9,612 bases of DNA from Rhodobacteraceae bacterium UBA6273 (GCA_002440625.1 DJUV01000143.1:1-9612); one strand, 5' to 3'; positions 1 to 5,773 are shown, counted from the first letter of the stretch. Numbers and translations: made by a program. The notes: generated by a model not told the origin, from the letters alone.

Positions 1-347
1 CCTTCAAAAAACGAATAACAATGCGGGCCTTCGATCATCTCGACGCCAAGTTCATTGCATTTTTCGAACAATTGGCCGCCGGTGCCACAATCGGCGTATA
101 CGACGAAGATCGACGCATAATCATCGCGGTGGCGTTCTACTGTCTCAGTCACCGCAACAGTGATCTTGTCGGGCCACAGGTGATACTTGGCCGGCAGGCA
201 GGTCAGGTCGAGATGGGTCCAGCCGTTCGCCGCTTTCAGATCGAGGATCTCGCGTGCCAGCGCCCCGCAGGCGATCAAGAGGATTCGACCCGCCGCTTCG
301 GGCGGCAGGCCCTTCTCCGTCAGCACCTGATCGTCGGGCAGCGTCAC
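1..347 (-). CDS. DUF1638 family protein (C-terminal end cut by window edge)
   Basis: About 115 residues are visible, read from a GTG at 347-345; the 3' part lies beyond base 1. DUF1638 hallmarks are seen: RILLIACGAL (21-30), LTCLPAKYHLWP (48-59), YADCGTGG (84-91) and GVEMIEGPHCYSFF (101-114). Five cysteines (27, 50, 87, 97, 110) lie in or next to these blocks, which suggests a metal, Fe-S or corrinoid contact, but that is inference. The family has no firmly assigned reaction as far as I know; its genes are often found beside corrinoid proteins and corrinoid-dependent methyltransferases, as here. The GTG overlaps the TGA of the upstream small membrane protein gene in a GTGA arrangement, implying translational coupling. 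The frame stays open upstream of the GTG, but residues VTLPDDQVLT look like the normal family N-terminus. The distal half uses more AT-rich codons (TTT, TTG, TGT, GTA) than its neighbours. Confidence 0.87.
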   Translation of the reverse strand, partial: MTLPDDQVLTEKGLPPEAAGRILLIACGALAREILDLKAANGWTHLDLTCLPAKYHLWPDKITVAVTETVERHRDDYASIFVVYADCGTGGQLFEKCNELGVEMIEGPHCYSFFE

Positions 348-508
348 GAGCGCCTCCGCCAGAAGACCGAGGCCGCCGCTGCCGCGAGGGGCAGCACCGC
401 CCAGCCGACCGACAGTCCCGCCGGCGCGGCCAAAGCCGCAACTCCGACCGTCAGCGCGGCGGCGGTGACGACAGCGGCAATCAGAATGGCGAAGCGGGCG
501 GGCGGCAT
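344..508 (-). CDS. Small two-helix membrane protein, 54 aa
   Basis: I do not recognise a named family. The protein has two hydrophobic stretches, about residues 6-28 and 30-49, with a short Pro-Gly turn between them and a basic C-terminus (WRRRS), so a hairpin inner-membrane protein is likely. The start is set by an AAAGGAG Shine-Dalgarno sequence a few bases before the ATG at 508-506. An in-frame ATG further upstream at about 601 would run through a terminator hairpin and is rejected. The stop codon overlaps the GTG start of the DUF1638 gene, so the two are probably translated together. The intrinsic terminator at 562-594 lies upstream, so expression needs read-through from the corrinoid gene or a local promoter that I cannot identify. 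The good ribosome site and coupling support a real gene; the function is unknown. Confidence 0.72.
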   Translation of the reverse strand: MPPARFAILIAAVVTAAALTVGVAALAAPAGLSVGWAVLPLAAAAASVFWRRRS

Positions 509-540
509 GGGCAACTCCTTTCCCTCAATCTGGGCACCCG

Positions 541-562
541 TGGCGCGAAATGCAAAGCGCCA
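541..562. other. Hairpin-forming inverted repeat
   Basis: TGGCGC (541-546) and GCGCCA (557-562) form a perfect 6-bp dyad with a 10-base loop. On the minus strand it begins right after the T-tract of the terminator at 562-594 and before the microprotein ribosome site. It may be a second barrier, an RNA processing signal or a 5' stabilising stem. Its function is inferred only. Confidence 0.45.
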
Positions 563-594
563 AACAAAAAGGCCCCGGACATGCGCCGGGGCCT
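562..594 (-). terminator. Intrinsic terminator of the corrinoid protein gene
   Basis: Read on the minus strand, a 9-bp stem AGGCCCCGG / CCGGGGCCT with a 7-base loop is followed directly by TTTTTGTTT. This is a textbook rho-independent terminator. The stem begins 23 bases after the stop of the corrinoid protein gene. Confidence 0.9.
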
Positions 595-616
595 CTGGCA
601 TGATCTTTGGCCCCGC

Positions 617-1318
617 TCAGCCGGCGGCGAGCTTGTTGTGCTTGCGCGCCATCTGGTCCTTGGCGGTCTGCACGGCAACGGCGGCATCGCGGCAATAGGC
701 GTCCGCGCCGATCGCCTTGCCGAATTCCTCGTTCAGAGGGGCGCCGCCGACGAGAACGATATAGTCCTCGCGCATGCCCTTTTCCTTCAGCGTGTCGATC
801 ACGACCTTCATATAGGGCATGGTGGTGGTCAGCAGCGCGGACATGCCAAGGATGTCGGCGCCTTCACGCTCAAGCGCCTCAAGGTATTTCTCGACCGGGT
901 TGTTGATGCCAAGGTCGACGACCTCGAAGCCCGCGCCTTCCATCATCATGCCGACAAGGTTCTTGCCGATGTCGTGGATGTCGCCCTTGACGGTGCCGAT
1001 CACCATCTTGCCGACGCGCGGCGCGCCGGTTTCGGCCAGAAGCGGCTTCAGGATCGCCATGCCGGCTTTCATCGCATTGGCAGCGAGAAGCACTTCCGGC
1101 ACGAAGAGGATACCATCGCGGAAGTCGGCGCCGACGATGGTCATGCCGGCGACGAGCGCCTTCGTGAGCACGTCATATGGCGTCCAGCCGCGTCCCAGAA
1201 GGATGTTGACGCCTTCCTCGATCTCTTCCTTCAGACCGTCGTAAAGGTCGTCGTGCATCTGCAGGACAAGCTCTTCGTCATCAAGCTCGCTGAGGATGAT
1301 TTCGTCGTCGTCGGCCAT
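617..1318 (-). CDS. Corrinoid (cobalamin-binding) methyltransferase protein, MetH-type B12 module
   Basis: A 233-residue cytosolic protein expected to carry methyl-cobalamin between methyltransferase partners. A helical cap domain (about 15-95) precedes a Rossmann-type B12-binding domain (about 102-226). The base-off/His-on motif GDIHDIGKN sits at 112-120, so His115 is the predicted lower cobalt ligand and Asp113 its partner; Ser160 in GMSALLT and the glycine loop LVGGAP (189-194) complete the site. These match the D-x-H-x-x-G...S...GG pattern of the MetH B12 domain. The first 36 residues are very acidic (16 Asp/Glu). An AGGAG site lies upstream of the ATG. With bmt on the same strand about 1.75 kb away, it is best read as one part of a split methionine synthase. 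A corrinoid protein serving a methylamine or betaine-type methyltransferase is the alternative. Confidence 0.93.
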   Translation of the reverse strand: MADDDEIILSELDDEELVLQMHDDLYDGLKEEIEEGVNILLGRGWTPYDVLTKALVAGMTIVGADFRDGILFVPEVLLAANAMKAGMAILKPLLAETGAPRVGKMVIGTVKGDIHDIGKNLVGMMMEGAGFEVVDLGINNPVEKYLEALEREGADILGMSALLTTTMPYMKVVIDTLKEKGMREDYIVLVGGAPLNEEFGKAIGADAYCRDAAVAVQTAKDQMARKHNKLAAG

Positions 1319-1344
1319 CGCATGTCTCCTGGCGGTTCTTCCTG

Positions 1345-1373
1345 ACTTAATGCGGCCAATAGCCGCTTGTCAC
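1345..1373 (-). promoter_or_regulatory. Candidate promoter of the corrinoid protein gene, with a dyad in the spacer
   Basis: On the minus strand GTGACA (1373-1368), a 17-base spacer and TTAAGT (1350-1345) give a -35/-10-like pair; the -10 is poor (3 of 6). The spacer is filled by the dyad GCGGC-CAATA-GCCGC (1352-1366). Part of this dyad, CGGCCAAT (1353-1360), recurs inverted as ATTGGCCG at 1389-1396. Placement relative to the ATG at 1318 is sensible. Weak evidence overall. Confidence 0.33.
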
Positions 1374-1444
1374 TTGGCAAATAGCGACATTGGCCGTCGC
1401 GGCGGCGACGTCAACCTATTCCTCTGGCAGGAAGGGCTTGCTAG

Positions 1445-2557
1445 ATGTTCGCTAAATGTTCCATAACTGCTGCCATGCCCCTGCCGCCCCCCGATCCGTT
1501 CCTGCGTCTGAAGGCGCGCGGTTCCGCGACGAACCCGGCTGGCCGGTTCGAGCCGAGGGAAAGCAGCGCCGAGAATGACGGCTGGGACCTGCCGGAGGAG
1601 GAGCGGCTTCTGAGGACCGAAGTGAGCGAGGAGAGGCCAAGGTCGCTTATCAACTACATCGCCTCGCCGGACCTGCCGTTCGACCGCACGATCAACCCCT
1701 ATCGCGGCTGCGAACACGGCTGCACCTACTGTTTCGCGCGGCCCTCGCATTCCTATCTCGGCCTCTCCGCCGGCCTCGATTTCGAGACGAAGCTCGTCGC
1801 CCGTCCCGATGCGCCGGCTCTCCTTGCCCGGGAACTGGCGCGGAAGGCCTACAAGGTGGAGCCCGTGGCCATCGGCACCAGCACCGATCCCTATCAGCCG
1901 ATCGAGGCGCGCTACAGGATCATGCGCGGCATCCTCACGGTGCTGTCGGAGTGGAACCATCCGGTCGCCATCGTCACCAAGGGCGCGATGATCGAACGCG
2001 ACATCGACATTCTTGCCGACATGGCGTCGCGGAGCCTCGTGCACGTCGGGGTCTCGGTGACGACGCTCGACCCCGGCTTGAGCCGCGCGATGGAGCCGCG
2101 CGCGCCTGTCCCGGCGCGCCGCCTTGCCGCGATTGAAAAGCTTGCGGCGGCGGGCGTCCCGGTCCGCGTCATGGCCGCCCCCGTGGTTCCGGTCCTGACC
2201 GAGCCAGAGCTTGAGGCGATCCTCGCCGCCGGGGCGAAGGCCGGGGCAAGGGCGGCGAACTGGATTCTCCTGCGCCTGCCCTACGAGGTCGCGCCCCTCT
2301 TCCGCGACTGGCTGGCGCGGGCCTATCCGGGGCAGGCGGACCATGTGCTGAACCGGCTTCGCGCCATGCGCGGCGGGGCGGACTACGACGCCGAATGGGG
2401 CAAGCGGATGCGGGGCGAGGGGCCTTATGCCGACCTCATCCAGCGCCGCTTTGCGGTGGCCGTGAAGCGGCTTGGTCTGGGTGGCCGCCTGCCACATCTC
2501 GACCGCAGCCGCTTCGCCCGGCCTGAGCGACCCGGCGATCAGCTCTCGCTGTTCTGA
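1445..2557 (+). CDS. SPL-like radical SAM protein (PA0069 family) with C-terminal QLSLF
   Basis: A 370-residue protein of the PA0069/Rv2578c-type radical SAM group, related to spore photoproduct lyase. The [4Fe-4S] cluster motif is C89-x3-C93-x2-C96 within RGCEHGCTYCFARP, so SAM cleavage to a 5'-deoxyadenosyl radical is expected. Family blocks NPAGRFEP (30-37), INPYRG (83-88) and GTSTDPYQPIE are present. The substrate is unknown; DNA repair is suggested by the SplB relationship. The last five residues (366-370) are QLSLF, the consensus bacterial sliding-clamp-binding pentapeptide, in an exposed terminal position. The start at 1445 is favoured by AGGAAGG 9 bases upstream; Met11 (1475) matches the usual family N-terminus but has no ribosome site. 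It diverges from the corrinoid gene across a 126-base region. Full length, no frameshift. Confidence 0.92.
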   Translation: MFAKCSITAAMPLPPPDPFLRLKARGSATNPAGRFEPRESSAENDGWDLPEEERLLRTEVSEERPRSLINYIASPDLPFDRTINPYRGCEHGCTYCFARPSHSYLGLSAGLDFETKLVARPDAPALLARELARKAYKVEPVAIGTSTDPYQPIEARYRIMRGILTVLSEWNHPVAIVTKGAMIERDIDILADMASRSLVHVGVSVTTLDPGLSRAMEPRAPVPARRLAAIEKLAAAGVPVRVMAAPVVPVLTEPELEAILAAGAKAGARAANWILLRLPYEVAPLFRDWLARAYPGQADHVLNRLRAMRGGADYDAEWGKRMRGEGPYADLIQRRFAVAVKRLGLGGRLPHLDRSRFARPERPGDQLSLF

Positions 2558-2569
2558 AGGCTCGATGCA

Positions 2570-2578
2570 TGCTATGCT
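2570..2578 (+). promoter_or_regulatory. Candidate extended -10 element for the universal stress gene
   Basis: TG-C-TATGCT matches an extended -10 (TGnTATAAT) at 4 of 6 core positions, 42 bases before the universal stress protein ATG. No convincing -35 is present at 16-18 bases. Read-through from the radical SAM gene is equally possible. Confidence 0.28.
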
Positions 2579-2620
2579 TCGGGCACAGACAATCCGTCCG
2601 TGCCAGAGGCTGGAGGCGGC

Positions 2621-3064
2621 ATGTACAAGCACATCATTGTTCCGACGGACGGTACCGAGGCCGGCGTCCGCGCAGTTGAACAAGGCCTGGAAATCGCCCG
2701 CGCCGTCAATGCCCGGCTGACCATCCTGACCGTCCTTCAGGCGTTCCAGCCGATCTCCTTCGCGCCGGAGATGGTGCCGGAAAGCTTCGATCTCGAAACC
2801 GAGTTCAAGGACCGCCAGCAGGATCACAGGCAGACCGATGACCACCTCGAACGGATGGTCCGCGCCTCAGGGGTTACCTGCAGCCATGTCGTGGCGGAGC
2901 ATTTTCACCTCGCCGATGCGGTGCGCGCAACTGCCGATGCGCAGGCCTGCGATCTCATCATCATGCCTGCGCATGAGCGCTACACGCTTCTTGGCCGATC
3001 CGTCGACAGCGAAACCGCGCGGCTTCTGGCGAAGTCGAAACTGCCGGTGCTGGTTCTGCACTGA
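2621..3064 (+). CDS. Universal stress protein (UspA family), single domain
   Basis: A 147-residue single Usp domain. The N-terminal strand YKHIIVPTDGTEAG (2-15) carries the family Asp10, and the C-terminal block DLIIMPAHER...LLGRSVDSETARLLAKSKLPVLVLH closes the Rossmann-like fold. Usp proteins form dimers in the cytosol and act in stress responses. In ATP-binding members the C-terminal loop is G-x2-G-x9-G-S/T; here the first two glycines are Pro116 and Glu119, and G125-R126-S127 replaces the G-S/T step, so ATP binding is doubtful. The start at 2621 is chosen for the GGAGG site just upstream (CTGGAGGCGGC-ATG); an ATG seven codons earlier lacks one. It follows the radical SAM gene by 63 bases on the same strand and is convergent with bmt, with only 7 bases between stop codons. 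Confidence 0.93.
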   Translation: MYKHIIVPTDGTEAGVRAVEQGLEIARAVNARLTILTVLQAFQPISFAPEMVPESFDLETEFKDRQQDHRQTDDHLERMVRASGVTCSHVVAEHFHLADAVRATADAQACDLIIMPAHERYTLLGRSVDSETARLLAKSKLPVLVLH

Positions 3065-3081
3065 GCGCGGATCAGCCGCGC
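3065..3081. other. Stem-loop at the convergent gene ends
   Basis: GCGCGG (3065-3070) and CCGCGC (3076-3081) form a perfect 6-bp stem with loop ATCAG; the loop holds the stop codon of bmt (3072-3074, minus strand). No T-tract follows on either strand, so it is at best a weak or Rho-assisted bidirectional end. Confidence 0.35.
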
Positions 3082-4085
3082 CGGCGGCCCCGCCGTTCAC
3101 GGCTCGCATCCGGCGCATCACCTGTGCCGTCAGAGGCCGAAGAGAAGCCGCCGAGATGGGCGGTGATCTCGTCAAGCGTCGGCCTTGGGCCGCGCGGACG
3201 GGTTTCAAGGGCGGCACGCATCGCCTTCAGATGCTCCGGCATGGTGCCGCAGCAGCCGCCGATGATCGTGGCGCCGGCATCGCGCGCCAGAACTGCATAT
3301 TCCGCCATCAGGTCCGGCGTGCCGTCGTAGTGGATGTGGCCATCGTGATACTTCGGGATGCCGGCATTGCCTTTGGCAATGATCGGCTTTTCCGGCCCCG
3401 CCGCGACAAAGCCGAGGACGGTGCGCATCAGGTCGGCGGCACCGACGCCGCAGTTGGCGCCGAAGGCGATCGGCGGATTGGGCAGCTTGTCGATCATCGC
3501 GGCCATCTGGGCGGAGGTCATGCCCATCATCGTCCTGCCCGCCGTGTCGAAGCTCATCGTGCCGCACCAGGGCATCCCGGCGAGGTCGAAGGCCTCCGCC
3601 GCCGCCTTGAACTCCTCGGCCGCAGAGATCGTTTCAAGCCAGAGCACGTCGGCGCCGCCCTCTTTCAGACCCTCGGCCTGTTCGTGGAACATCTCGACCG
3701 CGCGGTCATGGGTGAGCGAGCCCATGGGCGTCATGATCTCGCCCGTCGGCCCGACCGAGCCGGCGACGATCACCGTCCGGCCCGAGGCGTCGGCCACGTC
3801 GCGGCCAAGTGCGGCACCGACGCGGTTCAGCTCACGCACCCGGCCCTCTGCGCCATGCAGCTTCAGCCGGCTCGCGTTGCCGCCGAAGGTATTGGTCAGG
3901 AAGATGTCGCTCCCCGCCTCGACCGCACCGCGATAAAGCGTGGTGATGTTTCCCGGCTGGTCGGTGTTCCACAGCTCCGGCGCCTCACCGGCGGTCAGGC
4001 CCATGTTGAAAAGGTTGGTGCCGGTCGCGCCATCGGCCATCAGCCAGTCGCGTTCGGACAGGAGCCGGGAAAGGGCATCGGTCAT
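3072..4085 (-). CDS. bmt: Homocysteine S-methyltransferase module (Bmt, MetH-like Hcy domain)
   Basis: A 337-residue zinc-dependent homocysteine methyltransferase, a TIM barrel equal to the N-terminal module of MetH. The N-terminal DGATGTNL (18-25) and the zinc ligands Cys212 (GANCGVG) and Cys278-Cys279 (GGCCGT) are intact; they correspond to the three zinc cysteines of MetH. TNTFGGN (64-70) is another family block. It would move a methyl group from methyl-corrinoid, or from betaine as often annotated, to homocysteine to make methionine. Given a stand-alone corrinoid protein nearby and no fused B12 domain, the split methionine synthase reading is preferred. The last nine residues, RERRGRRRG, hold six arginines after a low-complexity linker (about 314-328). 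GGTGA precedes the ATG. The zeta-subunit gene lies 129 bases upstream on the same strand. Confidence 0.93.
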   Translation of the reverse strand: MTDALSRLLSERDWLMADGATGTNLFNMGLTAGEAPELWNTDQPGNITTLYRGAVEAGSDIFLTNTFGGNASRLKLHGAEGRVRELNRVGAALGRDVADASGRTVIVAGSVGPTGEIMTPMGSLTHDRAVEMFHEQAEGLKEGGADVLWLETISAAEEFKAAAEAFDLAGMPWCGTMSFDTAGRTMMGMTSAQMAAMIDKLPNPPIAFGANCGVGAADLMRTVLGFVAAGPEKPIIAKGNAGIPKYHDGHIHYDGTPDLMAEYAVLARDAGATIIGGCCGTMPEHLKAMRAALETRPRGPRPTLDEITAHLGGFSSASDGTGDAPDASRERRGRRRG

Positions 4086-4137
4086 CTCATCACCTTTATG
4101 GGTCGCCAGATCGTAGCCATGCCCGTCAGCGGGCGGG

Positions 4138-4159
4138 ATTGGCCGAGTTTACGGCCAAG
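4138..4159 (-). promoter_or_regulatory. Inverted repeat in the bmt upstream region
   Basis: ATTGGCCG (4138-4145) and CGGCCAAG (4152-4159) form a dyad with 7 perfect pairs and a 6-base centre, 53 bases upstream of the bmt start. There is no T-tract, so it is not an intrinsic terminator. The ATTGGCCG/CGGCCAAT octamer also occurs as an inverted pair upstream of the corrinoid gene. A regulator operator or a 5'-UTR stem are both possible. Confidence 0.4.
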
Positions 4160-4214
4160 CGGCAGTTCCATCCAGCGCGGAGTTGCAAAACTTGCCGGCG
4201 GCGCGGGTCCGCGT

Positions 4215-4529
4215 TCAGCTTTCTTCCATGATCTGGCGCTTGGCCTCGACCATCAGCTCGACCATGCGGGTGCGGATCGTCGTCTCATCGGAAAGGGCGC
4301 CAAGATCCTTGGCCACCTTGCGATAGACATCCTCATCCCCGGCTTCGTCGAAATCCACGGCCACAACGTCCTTGGCATAGCTGGCAGCCGTATCGCCCGA
4401 CTTGCCCATCAGGCCAGCGGCCCAAAGGCCGAGGAGCTTGTTGCGCCGCGCTTCGGCCTTGAACTTCAGACCCTCGTCATGGGCGAACTTGTTTTCGAAA
4501 GCGTTTTCGCGGTCGTCGAAAGTCGTCAT
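4215..4529 (-). CDS. F1FO-ATPase zeta subunit (DUF1476), natural ATPase inhibitor
   Basis: A 104-residue protein that matches DUF1476 throughout: TTFDDRENAFENKFAHDEGL (2-21), the basic/aromatic block ARRNKLLGLWAAGLMG (27-42), and a C-terminal helical part ending in VEAKRQIMEES. In Paracoccus denitrificans this family is the zeta subunit that blocks ATP hydrolysis by F1, using the mobile N-terminal segment seen here; it functionally replaces the epsilon/IF1 inhibitors. Length matches the Paracoccus protein. No signal or membrane segment, so it is cytosolic and acts at the inner-membrane F1 sector. An AGGA site precedes the ATG. It is not linked to an atp operon in this window; it diverges from purC across a 191-base region and is followed by bmt. 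Confidence 0.93.
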   Translation of the reverse strand: MTTFDDRENAFENKFAHDEGLKFKAEARRNKLLGLWAAGLMGKSGDTAASYAKDVVAVDFDEAGDEDVYRKVAKDLGALSDETTIRTRMVELMVEAKRQIMEES

Positions 4530-4642
4530 GGGGCGTCCTGTCTTCTGGGGCCGGGGCTGCTATGAATTTGGGGTTCTATTGCCAGAGTTGCAACCGTCGG
4601 GCAAGGGCGTTGCCGTCCCGTGCCCACCAAGGCGGCTGATCC

Positions 4643-4671
4643 TTGCGGCTAAGGCCACCTTGGCCTATAGG
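4643..4671 (+). promoter_or_regulatory. Candidate purC promoter
   Basis: TTGCGG (4643-4648), a 17-base spacer and TATAGG (4666-4671) form a plausible sigma-70 type promoter 49 bases upstream of purC. The predicted transcript start is near 4678. The spacing and the TATA core are good; the -35 matches only TTG. Confidence 0.42.
4652..4666. promoter_or_regulatory. Dyad within the purC promoter spacer
   Basis: AGGCCA-CCT-TGGCCT is a perfect 6+6 inverted repeat with a 3-base centre. It occupies the spacer and touches the -10 of the candidate purC promoter, a position expected for a repressor operator. The regulator is unknown. Confidence 0.35.
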
Positions 4672-4675
4672 GGCG

Positions 4676-4690
4676 CGAAAGGTCCTTTCG
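4676..4690. promoter_or_regulatory. Dyad at the predicted purC transcript start
   Basis: CGAAAGG-T-CCTTTCG is a perfect 7+7 inverted repeat with a 1-base centre. The centre is too small for a stable RNA loop, which favours a DNA-binding site. It spans the predicted +1 of purC. Confidence 0.4.
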
Positions 4691-4720
4691 GGCCTTGCTC
4701 ACCGGGAAGGGGCATCCTGA

Positions 4721-5485
4721 ATGGCACCGCGTCGCAAGAAGGTTTACGAAGGCAAGGCCAAGATCCTTTACGAAGGCCCCGAGCCCGGAACGTTCGTCCA
4801 GTATTTCAAGGACGACGCCACCGCCTTCAACGCCCAGAAGAAGGCGACGATCGAGGGCAAGGGCGTCCTGAACAACCGCCTCAGCGAGTTCTTCATGACC
4901 GGGCTGACCAACATCGGCATCCCGAACCATTTCATCCGCCGCCTGAACATGCGCGAGCAGCTGATCCGCCAGGTCGAGATCATCCCGCTTGAGGTGATCG
5001 TGCGCAACTTCGCCGCCGGTTCCATTTCCAAGCGTCTCGGCATGGAGGAAGGCACGCCGCTGCCGCGCCCCATCGTCGAGTACAGCTACAAGAACGATGC
5101 GCTCGGCGACCCGATGGTGTCGGAGGAGTATATCGTCGCCTTCGGCTGGGCGAACCAGCAGGACCTTGACGACATCGTGCAGATCGCCCTTCGGGTGAAC
5201 GACTTCCTGTCGGGCATCTTCTACGGTGCCGGCATCAAGCTCATCGACTTCAAGATCGAGATCGGCCGCATCTGGGAAGGCGACTTCATGCGCCTCATCG
5301 TCGCCGATGAGATCAGCCCGGATTCTTGCCGGCTCTGGGACGTCAAGACCGGCCAGAAGCTCGACAAGGACGTGTTCCGCCGCGACCTCGGCAGCCTGAC
5401 GGATGCCTATTCCGAAGTGGCCCGCCGCCTTGGCGTTCTGCCCGCGCAGACCACGCATCTGACCAAACCGACGCTTATCAACTGA
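4721..5485 (+). CDS. purC: Phosphoribosylaminoimidazole-succinocarboxamide synthase (PurC)
   Basis: A 254-residue SAICAR synthetase: CAIR + aspartate + ATP gives SAICAR, in de novo IMP synthesis in the cytosol. Family blocks are complete: [10 protein letters not shown] (8-17) of the nucleotide-binding lobe, [19 protein letters not shown] (89-107), LIDFKIEIG (174-182) and [13 protein letters not shown] (195-207), which carries the acidic metal/substrate residues. Length is typical of the single-domain bacterial enzyme. GGAAGGGG lies upstream of the ATG. It is the first gene of a plus-strand pur group, with purS starting 14 bases after its stop, so purC and purS are almost surely cotranscribed. 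Two dyads and a candidate promoter lie just upstream. Confidence 0.97.
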   Translation: MAPRRKKVYEGKAKILYEGPEPGTFVQYFKDDATAFNAQKKATIEGKGVLNNRLSEFFMTGLTNIGIPNHFIRRLNMREQLIRQVEIIPLEVIVRNFAAGSISKRLGMEEGTPLPRPIVEYSYKNDALGDPMVSEEYIVAFGWANQQDLDDIVQIALRVNDFLSGIFYGAGIKLIDFKIEIGRIWEGDFMRLIVADEISPDSCRLWDVKTGQKLDKDVFRRDLGSLTDAYSEVARRLGVLPAQTTHLTKPTLIN

Positions 5486-5499
5486 AAGGTCCCGAAGCG

Positions 5500-5739
5500 A
5501 TGAAAGCCCGTGTCCATGTCATGCTGAAGGACGGCGTTCTTGATCCGCAGGGCGAGGCGGTGCGCCATGCGCTCGGTACGCTCGGGTTCAGCGGTGTTGA
5601 GGTGGTTCGTCAGGGCAAGGTGATCGAGCTTGACCTCGCCGCGAAGGACCGGGCTTCGGCGGAAGCGGAAGTGAAGGCGATGTGCGAAAAGCTCCTCGCC
5701 AATACGGTGATCGAAAAATACACCGTAGAGATCGCCTGA
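5500..5739 (+). CDS. purS: FGAM synthase subunit PurS
   Basis: A 79-residue PurS protein, the small bridging subunit that links the small PurL synthetase to the PurQ glutaminase in formylglycinamidine ribonucleotide synthase. The family pattern is clear: MKARVHVMLKDGVLDPQGEA (1-20), ALGTLGFSGVEVVRQGKVIELDL with its predicted beta-alpha-beta layout, and the C-terminal MCEKLLANTVIEKYTVEI. Length is normal. The ATG at 5500 follows AAAGGT by about 9 bases and lies 14 bases after purC. An in-frame ATG further upstream would lie inside purC and is not used. In most genomes of this type purQ follows at once; here 1.87 kb intervenes. Its need for a separate PurQ, and the separate purQ gene nearby, imply the small form of PurL elsewhere. 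Confidence 0.96.
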   Translation: MKARVHVMLKDGVLDPQGEAVRHALGTLGFSGVEVVRQGKVIELDLAAKDRASAEAEVKAMCEKLLANTVIEKYTVEIA

Positions 5740-5750
5740 CCTGACGGACG

Positions 5751-5773
5751 TCGCGGGCCCTGAAGGCCTGCGA
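5751..5773 (+). terminator. Stem-loop after purS, possible weak transcript end
   Basis: TCGCGGGCC and GGCCTGCGA pair over 9 positions (one G-U) around a 5-base loop, starting 12 bases after the purS stop. No T-tract follows, so this is not a standard intrinsic terminator; it may protect the purCS transcript end or act with Rho. Confidence 0.35.

Noticed and set aside
254..1345. Plus-strand open frame (363 codons) opposite the corrinoid gene
   Set aside because: It runs through an intrinsic terminator and the well-supported corrinoid gene, and its translation looks like antisense of conserved motifs.
1395..1410. CGTCGC-GGCG-GCGACG dyad upstream of the radical SAM gene
   Set aside because: It is short and all G/C-rich, which is expected by chance at this base composition, and it has no clear position relative to a promoter.
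1319..1444. Possible cobalamin riboswitch upstream of the corrinoid gene
   Set aside because: The region is too short for the usual aptamer, and I do not see the conserved B12-box sequence.
1370..2845. Minus-strand open frame (491 codons) across the radical SAM and Usp genes
   Set aside because: It covers two clear family genes on the plus strand, has low-complexity Arg/Gly/Ala content, and no family likeness.
4086..4214. Possible SAM, SAM/SAH or SAH riboswitch upstream of bmt
   Set aside because: I compared it with the core conserved segments of these aptamers that I can recall and found no match; only a plain inverted repeat is present.
2838..4565. Long plus-strand open frame (575 codons) antisense to bmt and the zeta gene
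   Set aside because: It mirrors highly conserved genes on the other strand; it is rich in Arg, Ala, His and Gly, has no recognisable domain and no ribosome site. It is a GC-bias shadow.
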